Part shown: one piece after another, positions 1 to 5,683 of the stretch | Layout: every line of letters begins with the position of its first letter | Numbering within the stretch: the first letter of the stretch is position 1 | Source of the DNA: an uncultured Flavobacteriales bacterium | Lineage (GTDB): Bacteria; Bacteroidota; Bacteroidia; Flavobacteriales; BACL11 | Assembly (NCBI GenBank): GCA_913052655.1 | Contig: CAJXFN010000088.1 | Coordinates: 1-5,683, forward strand | Length of the DNA stretch: 5,683 nt | Direction: 5' to 3' | Position numbers and translations under genes: made by a program | The notes under the pieces: generated by a model | The model's input: only the letters and a program-made list of their open reading frames with translations | Told to the model about the DNA's origin: nothing | Databases searched by the model: none

Positions 1-102
1 CAAGATGAAATTGATAAAATTCTAGATAAAATTTCAGATAGTGGTTACTCAAGTCTATCTAATAAAGAGAAAGAAAAGTTATTTAATGCAAGTAAAAAAT
101 GA
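1..102 (+). CDS. C-terminal end of a probable rhomboid-family intramembrane serine protease (5' partial)
   Basis: Frame 1 is open from the left edge for 33 codons and stops at TGA 100-102. The tail contains ILDKISDSGYSSLSNKEKEK followed by LFNASKK. From memory, this resembles the short helical cytoplasmic tail (DUF6576-like) that ends many Bacteroidota rhomboid proteases, whose usual form is close to ILDKIS-x-S-GY-x-SL-x-x-EEKE-x-LF-x-ASK. The membrane core and the catalytic Ser and His lie outside the window, so protease identity is inferred from this tail alone. The stop overlaps the start of the next gene by 4 bases (ATGA), which suggests one transcript and coupled translation. Alternative: an unrelated protein that carries the same tail motif. 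Confidence 0.6.
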   Translation, partial: QDEIDKILDKISDSGYSSLSNKEKEKLFNASKK

Positions 103-140
103 TTCGTTTCCTTACTTTAATAATAATTATTATTGGGTGT
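99..140 (+). other. Lipoprotein signal peptide of the DUF2891 protein
   Basis: Residues 1-14 read MIRFLTLIIIIIGC. One positive residue is followed by a run of Leu/Ile and a relaxed lipobox with Ile at -3 and Gly at -1. Signal peptidase II cleavage before Cys14 is expected. The residues after the Cys are KSTNHQ, which show no clear acidic lipoprotein export signal of the Bacteroidota surface type, so retention on the periplasmic side is more likely than surface display. That localisation is inference. Confidence 0.7.
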
Positions 141-1184
141 AAAAGCACTAATCATCAAATTGATAAAATTGAAAAGCCACTCTTTACAGCTGATGTCGCA
201 AGTGAACTTATTTCATTAAGTCTCAATTGTGTTGAAAAAAAATATCCTTATAAAATTGGATACAGATTTACAGATAAAAATTGGGTAAAACCTCATTATG
301 AAGTAACTCCATCATTTTATGGTTGTTGGGATTGGCACTCAGCGGTTCACGGTCACTGGTCTATGGTAAAAGTTCTTAAAGAATTTCCAAATATTAAAGA
401 AAGAGAAATTATAATTGAAAAGTTATCAAAAAATTTAAATGAAAATAATTTAAGTGCAGAATATGAATTTTTTAAAAATGACTTTGCAAAAGGATTTGAG
501 AGAACCTATGGTTGGGCTTGGTTAATGCTACTTTATTCTGAATTGATTACATGGGAATATGAAAATGCCCAAAAATGGTCAAAAAACTTGAAACCTCTTG
601 TAGATTTACTATCAGAAAGAACAATTGAATTCCTAGATAAACTTAGTACTCCATTAAGACCAGGTACTCATGCAAATACTGCATTTTCTTTATCACTAAT
701 GACTGAGTATGCATTAAAGTCAGGTGATAATAAATTGCTAGAAAAAATTAAAAACTATAGTATTAAAAATTTTAAAAATGATATCAGTTGTCCTGTAAAC
801 TATGAACCCTCAGGGACAGACTTTATTTCACCATGCTTGGCAGAAGCAAGATTAATGTCTTTGATTTTATCAAAAAAAGAATTTAATAATTGGTTTTACA
901 AATTTCTACCATCTCTGAATAAAAAAGATTTTGGAACTATTATAAATGTACCTCAAGTTTTGGATCCAAAAGATCCCGGAATAGGTCACCTTATTGGTCT
1001 TATGTTTCAAAGATCATGGACCCTTAAAATTATATCAAACAAATTAGAGAATTTAGATGACAAAAATTTTCTTCTGAATATTTCTGATAAACATTCTAAA
1101 GCTGGTTATGATATAATGTTTGATAGTGGATATGGCGGAGAACACTGGCTAGCATCCTTTGCAATATATAATTTCACAAGATAA
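99..1184 (+). CDS. DUF2891 family protein, predicted lipoprotein
   Basis: This is a 361-residue protein of unknown function matching the DUF2891 family. The family's conserved blocks appear in order: PSFYGCWDWHSAVHGHW (71-87), FERTYGWAW (133-141), LRPGTHANTAF (186-196), YEPSGTDFISPCLAEA (235-250), PGIGHLIGLMFQRSW (293-307) and YGGEHWLASFA (345-355). The many invariant His, Trp, Asp and Glu residues, set among predicted helices, recall helical-barrel (alpha/alpha toroid) carbohydrate enzymes. That resemblance is inference and no substrate is known. The N-terminus is a short lipoprotein signal: Arg3, hydrophobic residues 4-12, and lipobox I-I-G-C with the acylated Cys at 14, so the mature protein should be membrane-anchored in the envelope. 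The signal begins directly at this ATG, which supports the start. The ATG overlaps the upstream stop, and an A/G-rich stretch precedes it (about 66-80). The C-terminus is intact, and the length is about normal for the family plus the signal. Confidence 0.85.
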   Translation: MIRFLTLIIIIIGCKSTNHQIDKIEKPLFTADVASELISLSLNCVEKKYPYKIGYRFTDKNWVKPHYEVTPSFYGCWDWHSAVHGHWSMVKVLKEFPNIKEREIIIEKLSKNLNENNLSAEYEFFKNDFAKGFERTYGWAWLMLLYSELITWEYENAQKWSKNLKPLVDLLSERTIEFLDKLSTPLRPGTHANTAFSLSLMTEYALKSGDNKLLEKIKNYSIKNFKNDISCPVNYEPSGTDFISPCLAEARLMSLILSKKEFNNWFYKFLPSLNKKDFGTIINVPQVLDPKDPGIGHLIGLMFQRSWTLKIISNKLENLDDKNFLLNISDKHSKAGYDIMFDSGYGGEHWLASFAIYNFTR

Positions 1185-1193
1185 ATTTATCTT
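1178..1193. terminator. 16-bp perfect palindrome spanning both convergent stop codons (possible weak bidirectional terminator)
   Basis: AAGATAAATTTATCTT is identical to its own reverse complement. It contains the TAA of the plus-strand DUF2891 gene (1182-1184) and the TAA of the minus-strand gene (1187-1189), with 2 bp between them. As RNA it could fold into a 6-bp stem with an AATT loop in either direction. The stem has only one G-C pair and no strong U-tract follows, so intrinsic termination would be weak. The symmetry may partly result from two TAA stops facing each other. Confidence 0.25.
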
Positions 1194-4100
1194 TCCTTCT
1201 CAAGATAGATAGTGCCAACAATTGTATCTCTTCTTCTGACGTAAAGCGTATTGTAGTATTCGACAGGTGTTACTTCGTAATAATAGAAATCTGTTTTTAC
1301 AATTTGAGAAGTATTAGAATCAACACCGCTCCATATCTTGTCTGTAGATTTAACTACAGCATCATATACGACTCTTTGATATCTATCATATATTTTTACC
1401 TCAAAGCTCATATCTTCTTTTAAGATATTTTGATGTTTAATTACAAAGTAATCATTAAAGTCATCACCGTTAGGTGTAAAATAATTTGGTAATTGGTACT
1501 TTGGATTTCTTAAATTTTCAATATAAATAAATACTTTTCCTAATACCTCGCATCCCTCATAATCACTAACGCTATAAGTTATTGTGTCAAAAGGTATTGG
1601 AGATTCATCAAAATTATATGTTATAGTCCCATCAATATTTGATATAGCATCACCAAATAAAGGCCCCCCTACAATCTTAACACTTGTTGTATCAATCTCC
1701 GAGTCAGGATCCGAATCATTATTTAAAACACTAATAATACGTGAACTTGGTGTACTACCGTCAACTAATATTGAATCATTTTCTACAATAGGACAATCGT
1801 TCTCATAGTTAACGATAATTGTTACAGTGGCAGTAGAATCACATGTCGCAAAAACATCATCGGCATCAGATAGAATATAATCAAAAGTAATGATTTCAGG
1901 TCCTGGAGCAGGAATATCATCCGGTGCTGTATACTTAAATGTTCCATCCTGATTCCAACTAAACCCTCCTAAGGTTGGAGGTGAACTTATACTTATTAAA
2001 AATCTATTATTTTCAACGTCAAAATCATTTGCTACTAATGAGGAGTCTATAATCTCACCTTCATTTATTGTAAAGATATCATCAAAAGGAACAGGACAAT
2101 CATTTATTGGGTTAATACATAAGTAGGCACTAACAGTATCACTCGTTAGACCAGTATCATCAATTACGTAATATGTAAAAGAGTCAGACGTTGATTCACC
2201 ACCATCATGAGTATACATAAATGTTCCGTTAGGATTTAAAATTAGAGTTCCATGTAAAGGATAAACCACTAAAACTGCTCTTATATTCTGTCCTGTATCT
2301 AGATCGTAATCATTATATAATACACCTTCATCAGGAATAAGAGTTTGAAGAAAACTACCCTCATCAATACAATTAAAGGTATCAGCTAACGCTACAGGTG
2401 GAGTATCTGGAACAGGATCAATTCTTATTGTAACTGTGACAGTATCCCAAATACTACATTCTCCGTCGTTAAGTAAGTATGTGTACACATCTATAAAGTT
2501 TTCACTATCATCGTGAGTATAATCAAATGAACCATCTGCATTTAATACTACTCCACCAAATGAAGGTGGATCTAGTAATTTAATTTCTAAAATATCACAT
2601 GGATTCTGATCCTTATCGTTGGACATAACGCCATTTGTAGCATCCATTGTTAAGGTACCCCCTTCACTTACACCACTATAAAGATCATCGTTACCTATTG
2701 GACATTCATTAGCAATTGTAATGTAAGTAGTGTCTGAGACAAGAGTTGTATCTTCTCCATCAGTAACAAAATAAGTGAAAAAAGTATCATCAGGATCATC
2801 AGAACAATCGTGATCATAAGAAAATGTACCATCGTCATTAAGGACAAAAGCACCATTATTTGGAGGAGTATCTAAGATTACGGTCAAAATATCTTGAGGA
2901 TCAGGATCTGTACAGTTTGCTAATACTCCATTTGTAAGATCAGTTGTGAGTACCTCCCCTTCAAGGATTGTAAATGATTCTCCATCACATATTGGTAGTC
3001 TATTTAGAATTGTAATACATACCTCCGTTTCATCTGATATTCCTGGAGGTGGACCATTTACACCATCAAATACTTTATATTTAAAACAAACCTCATTAGG
3101 CTTATCAGATCCATCATGAATATATATAAATGAACCATCTGAGTTAATAGTGAGTCCACTTAATCCAGATAAAGCCAAAACTGATAATTGATTATTAGTA
3201 TTATCAGGATCGGAATCATTTGCTAATAACCCAAGACCAACAGGTACCACAAGTGTATCTCCCTCAAATACTGAATATTTATCATCTACTCCTACTGGTA
3301 AATCATTTACCTTATTTATTATAATGATTACTGTTGCTATTCTTTCACAACCAGATGGATCAATTGCCTTATACTTAACACTATCTATTGTTGTCTCTGA
3401 TCCATCATGAACATAATAGAACCGTCCATTTGGAAGAATCTTTAAAGTATCAGAATGATTTGTATTACTTGTAGAATCTTTTTCTGCTCTTAATGCGTCG
3501 CCATCGACATCAATATCATTAAGTAAAATACCTAATGTATCAAGAGTTGCGCCTTCATCAATATAGAAAGTATCTCTTACTGCTACTGGACAATCATTAA
3601 CATTAATAGGATTAATAATTATTTTTCCAAAATTATCACTTTTACATAGTTCACTTTCTATTTGGTATTCTATGGTATCTCCTAATTGACTACCATCATG
3701 TATATAAGTAAACTTACCATCAAATTTTATCTCATCATTCAATAATTTTCCGTTGTCTAGAGAACTTAGGTTATAGTCATTAACGAATAATGTATCTCCA
3801 CCTCCATCATTATCATTTATTAAAACTCCGCATAGGGTTCTATTAAGACCCTCGTCGTATAGGTAAGTTCCGTCAACCCATTTCCATCCTCCATCTTTTT
3901 CAGCATAATATTTATCGTTGATATCTTGATATAAACCAAAATGATAATTTTCTGAAATCATTTTAGCAATTGTGTCATTTTCATCTTTGGTTTTTATCAT
4001 AGATAAGTAGCCACCATTTTTTTCTGCATCAGCCTTTGCATCATACCAGAGGAATGACAGATTAGATGAAAAATATGAATGACCTCCATACTGCCCAAGA

Positions 4101-5683
4101 AATGTAAATCCTGACTTGGAGGTAACTAAAGTGTTAACCTCCAATAAATATTTCTGATTTAATGTATCTTCTTTCTCATCATTCCAGGTTCCATCAGCAA
4201 AAATTTCAGCAATATTTTCACCAGATCCACCATTATTTGGTTCATTCAAGGCCCAATTATCATTTTTAGTACCAATATTTACTGGTAAAGTAACACACGA
4301 ATCAACAACTAAAGTATCACCCTCCAAAACATTATATACATCAATTACAGGTATTGGACAATCTGGAACTGGATTAATAAATATATATACAGTTGTTGTA
4401 TCAGCACACGTTGCAGAACCATCTTTAACAACATACTTCAGAGAGTCTAATAATGTCTCAGAATCATCATGAATATATTCTATTTTTCCTGTTGAATCAA
4501 TTGTTGCAATACCATACAAAGGGTCTATGATTTTTTCAGCAGTGAGGGTATCGTTCTCCTCATCTGTATCATTAGTTAAAAGACCAGGCGCATCAAAAGT
4601 TACTGTCCCGCCCTCATCAACTCTAAGAGTATCATTAACTCCTACTGGACAATCGTTAACTGGTGTTATAATTATTTTAACCTTCCCTAATTCTGGACAT
4701 TCTCCGTCAGAAAGTTCATATATAAAATTATCCTCATAATCTCCATCTTTACCACTATGAACATAAGTAAAAGATCCATCCGTACCGAAACTTGTTAAAA
4801 TACCATCATCAGGAGCATTCGTTAAAGTTGTAGAAACTCCATAGTATAGGCTTAGTATTTGGGTAGATGATATGGTGTCACCTATGATATATAACTCATC
4901 CATTCTTCCATTAAAATTATTACCTGTGAGAGATTTACCCATAAGTAATTTAGCTGATATAGAAGACAGAGAAACATTATTTAAATCTTGAGAATAAATC
5001 TGCTTTTTATTTAAAAACATTTTATAGTTATTCTCATTTTTCATGAAAACAAAATGATTCCACTGATTATTCAAAGTATTACCAATTGTGCCAAGGGGTT
5101 TTACAGAATAACCAGAACCATTTCCAATACCGAGAGATAATTTATTGTCCTGAATACCAATAGTAACACCCTTCTCTTTATCATCAACAGTAAAGTTGAG
5201 AAGCGTCACAGTATCAGTAGCTGTATTGAATGATCTAAACCATCCAGAAATTGTATATCTAGATCTTTTGAGGTCTAAAATTTGATCTTCAACTTCAACG
5301 AATGAGTTAACACCATCGAAAGAAAATGCATTTCTATCTTTTGGCGGTTGAAATCTATCTGGTACAACTGTTGGTGCATGAGGATACGATATAAGGTAGG
5401 CTGGGGACTGACATTTGCCATCGGTTGCTGCATCACAGCCAGGCGGATTAGGTAACGATAATGTATCTGCTATACCTCCACGCATAAATCCATTAAAATT
5501 ATTAGAACTTTGATCATCTGCTTTTTTATTAACTAGAATAGTTGGGATAATTATTCCATCAACATCAACGCCAGGACCAGGAACAGAATCATAATATTCA
5601 GACATAGAATAGAATGCTATCAAATCATTTGTTATCTGTGGCCTAGAACCAATATCTATATCAAAATCATTTCCCATTATTGC
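1187..5683 (-). CDS. Giant type IX-secreted cadherin-like repeat protein with LamG and C-type lectin insertions (5' partial)
   Basis: At least 1498 codons are open from the right edge to TAA at 1187-1189. Residue 1 below is the first in-window Met (5675-5677). Order: repeat fragment (before about 16), LamG domain (17-280), remainder of that repeat (281-342), repeats 1-9 (343-1388) and CHU_C type IX sorting domain (1395-1496). A C-type-lectin-like domain sits inside repeat 2 (about 466-607). The repeats carry EG-x-x-L, GVL-x-ND-x-D, L-N-x-DG-S/T-F-x-Y-x-HD and F-x-Y-x-x-x-DG, typical of cadherin-like/Big_9/VCBS surface repeats, and their Asp-rich turns suggest calcium binding. The role is probably adhesion or glycan binding at the cell surface; this is inference. 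The Met at 5677 is not the start: it falls in AIMGNDFDID, the conserved GVL-x-ND-x-D motif (compare GVMSNDKD at 1017-1024), no stop precedes it, and there is no signal peptide. The promoter and Sec signal lie outside the window. Confidence 0.9.
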   Translation of the reverse strand, partial: AIMGNDFDIDIGSRPQITNDLIAFYSMSEYYDSVPGPGVDVDGIIIPTILVNKKADDQSSNNFNGFMRGGIADTLSLPNPPGCDAATDGKCQSPAYLISYPHAPTVVPDRFQPPKDRNAFSFDGVNSFVEVEDQILDLKRSRYTISGWFRSFNTATDTVTLLNFTVDDKEKGVTIGIQDNKLSLGIGNGSGYSVKPLGTIGNTLNNQWNHFVFMKNENNYKMFLNKKQIYSQDLNNVSLSSISAKLLMGKSLTGNNFNGRMDELYIIGDTISSTQILSLYYGVSTTLTNAPDDGILTSFGTDGSFTYVHSGKDGDYEDNFIYELSDGECPELGKVKIIITPVNDCPVGVNDTLRVDEGGTVTFDAPGLLTNDTDEENDTLTAEKIIDPLYGIATIDSTGKIEYIHDDSETLLDSLKYVVKDGSATCADTTTVYIFINPVPDCPIPVIDVYNVLEGDTLVVDSCVTLPVNIGTKNDNWALNEPNNGGSGENIAEIFADGTWNDEKEDTLNQKYLLEVNTLVTSKSGFTFLGQYGGHSYFSSNLSFLWYDAKADAEKNGGYLSMIKTKDENDTIAKMISENYHFGLYQDINDKYYAEKDGGWKWVDGTYLYDEGLNRTLCGVLINDNDGGGDTLFVNDYNLSSLDNGKLLNDEIKFDGKFTYIHDGSQLGDTIEYQIESELCKSDNFGKIIINPINVNDCPVAVRDTFYIDEGATLDTLGILLNDIDVDGDALRAEKDSTSNTNHSDTLKILPNGRFYYVHDGSETTIDSVKYKAIDPSGCERIATVIIIINKVNDLPVGVDDKYSVFEGDTLVVPVGLGLLANDSDPDNTNNQLSVLALSGLSGLTINSDGSFIYIHDGSDKPNEVCFKYKVFDGVNGPPPGISDETEVCITILNRLPICDGESFTILEGEVLTTDLTNGVLANCTDPDPQDILTVILDTPPNNGAFVLNDDGTFSYDHDCSDDPDDTFFTYFVTDGEDTTLVSDTTYITIANECPIGNDDLYSGVSEGGTLTMDATNGVMSNDKDQNPCDILEIKLLDPPSFGGVVLNADGSFDYTHDDSENFIDVYTYLLNDGECSIWDTVTVTIRIDPVPDTPPVALADTFNCIDEGSFLQTLIPDEGVLYNDYDLDTGQNIRAVLVVYPLHGTLILNPNGTFMYTHDGGESTSDSFTYYVIDDTGLTSDTVSAYLCINPINDCPVPFDDIFTINEGEIIDSSLVANDFDVENNRFLISISSPPTLGGFSWNQDGTFKYTAPDDIPAPGPEIITFDYILSDADDVFATCDSTATVTIIVNYENDCPIVENDSILVDGSTPSSRIISVLNNDSDPDSEIDTTSVKIVGGPLFGDAISNIDGTITYNFDESPIPFDTITYSVSDYEGCEVLGKVFIYIENLRNPKYQLPNYFTPNGDDFNDYFVIKHQNILKEDMSFEVKIYDRYQRVVYDAVVKSTDKIWSGVDSNTSQIVKTDFYYYEVTPVEYYNTLYVRRRDTIVGTIYLEKER
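1190..1495 (-). other. CHU_C / type B type IX secretion C-terminal sorting domain
   Basis: Residues 1395-1496 form the C-terminal domain. They open with QLPNYFTPNGDDFNDYFVI, a near-exact form of the family signature (P-N-x-F-TPNGD-x-x-ND-x-F). They continue through FEVKIYDRYQRVVY and IWSGVDSN to the final strand VGTIYLEKER. In Bacteroidota this domain directs proteins that have crossed the inner membrane by Sec through the type IX translocon to the cell surface or medium. It is intact and ends the protein, as the family requires. Confidence 0.93.
1514..4651 (-). repeat. Nine tandem cadherin-like (Big_9-type) repeats, about 100 residues each
   Basis: Unit boundaries were set at the NDCP-V/I motif. 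R1 is 343-439 (4361-4651), R2 440-695 (3593-4360, about 100 residues once the lectin insert is removed), R3 696-793 (3299-3592), R4 794-894 (2996-3298), R5 895-991 (2705-2995), R6 992-1092 (2402-2704), R7 1093-1193 (2099-2401), R8 1194-1294 (1796-2098) and R9 1295-1388 (1514-1795). Unit length stays within 94-101 residues. Units share the motif order rather than near-identical sequence, so the duplications are old. R9 is the most divergent (VLNNDSDPDSEIDTTSVKIV) and resembles a different Big_9 subtype. The array probably forms a calcium-stiffened stalk between the sorting domain and the distal modules. Confidence 0.88.
3857..4282 (-). other. C-type-lectin-like domain in permuted order, nested in repeat 2
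   Basis: Two halves of a C-type-lectin-like fold occur in reversed order. Residues 466-515 are the usual second half: NWALNEPNNGGSGENIAEIF, then DGTWNDE and KYLLEV. Residues 523-607 are the usual first half: FTFLGQYGGHSYF, DAKADAEKNGGYLSMIKTKD, ENYHFGLYQD and GGWKWVDGT. A linker of about 7 residues (516-522) joins the old C-terminus to the old N-terminus. The calcium/sugar-site ligands are all present: Glu479 and Asn481 (EPN), Glu487, and Asn499 and Asp500 (WND). The insert splits repeat 2 between its EGDTLVVD strand (452-459) and its GVLINDND motif (617-624). EPN is the mannose-type signature in animal C-type lectins; specificity here is unproven. Confidence 0.75.
4838..5629 (-). other. LamG/concanavalin-like (Laminin_G_3) domain nested in a cadherin-like repeat
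   Basis: Residues 17-280 follow the bacterial LamG pattern. DLIAFYSM and KKADDQSSNNFNG (51-63) correspond to the usual GL-x-AYYPFNGNA-x-DESGNGNNG opening, here split by a Pro/Gly-rich insertion (31-50). RNAFSFDGVNSFVEVED (115-131), YTISGWFRS (141-149), QWNHFVF (205-211) and FNGRMDELYIIGDTIS (255-270) are the core strands, and QILSLYYG closes the domain. A second insertion (about 75-112) holds two Cys (81 and 89) that could pair. Such domains commonly bind glycans or proteins in secreted Bacteroidota proteins. Flanking sequence shows it interrupts a repeat: NDFDID lies before it, and TLTNAPDDG with DGSFTYVH after it. Confidence 0.82.

Noticed and set aside
90..102. Programmed frameshift on the A-run fusing the upstream gene with the DUF2891 gene
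   Set aside because: The downstream gene starts with its own lipoprotein signal peptide, which a fusion would bury. The A6 run is ordinary in such an AT-rich genome, and an ATGA overlap is a common coupling arrangement.
1584..1808. 74-codon open frame on the plus strand
   Set aside because: It lies antisense to repeats 8-9 of the large gene, has Ser/Ile-rich low-complexity content from reading Asp-rich codons backwards, and shows no recognisable domain.
3857..4282. Variable protein of a diversity-generating retroelement (lectin fold)
   Set aside because: The lectin domain is internal rather than C-terminal, and no reverse transcriptase or template repeat is in the window.
1514..4651. CRISPR or short DNA repeat array
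   Set aside because: The roughly 300-bp periodicity is protein-level repeat structure in one open frame; only short motif-coding strings such as that for HDGS recur at the DNA level.
4527..4739. 70-codon open frame on the plus strand
   Set aside because: It is antisense to repeat 1 and its upstream junction in the large gene, with no domain or clear ribosome-binding context.

Overview
The window is AT-rich and most likely comes from a Bacteroidota genome, probably a flavobacterium-like lineage. Two features point there: a C-terminal type IX secretion (type B, CHU_C / gliding-motility-associated) sorting domain on a giant repeat protein, and the C-terminal tail of what looks like a Bacteroidota-type rhomboid protease. 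The genus cannot be told from this sequence.

Layout. Positions 1-102 (+) are the last 33 codons of an upstream gene, probably a rhomboid-family intramembrane protease. Its stop overlaps the start of a DUF2891 lipoprotein gene (99-1184, +) in an ATGA arrangement, so the two are probably co-transcribed and translationally coupled. A convergent gene fills the rest of the window (1187 to the right edge, -). The two stop codons are 2 bp apart and both lie inside a perfect 16-bp palindrome (1178-1193). No non-coding stretch exceeds a few bases.

The large minus-strand gene encodes at least 1498 residues of a secreted, acidic, modular surface protein. From N to C it has the end of one cadherin-like/Big_9-type repeat interrupted by a LamG (concanavalin-like) domain, then nine more repeats of about 100 residues, and finally the CHU_C sorting domain. 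The second complete repeat is interrupted by a C-type-lectin-like domain. The gene is cut by the right edge: the first ATG in the window lies within a conserved repeat motif (G-V/I-L/M-x-N-D-x-D), so it is not the start, and the signal peptide must lie outside.

The most notable signal is the order of the C-type lectin domain. The half with the EPN and WND calcium/sugar-binding motifs precedes the half that normally opens the fold, so the domain reads as a circular permutation placed in a loop of a stalk repeat. With the LamG nested in a different loop of another repeat, the protein looks like a rigid stalk with two putative glycan-binding modules on its side rather than at its tip. No link between the convergent gene pairs is evident beyond their adjacency.
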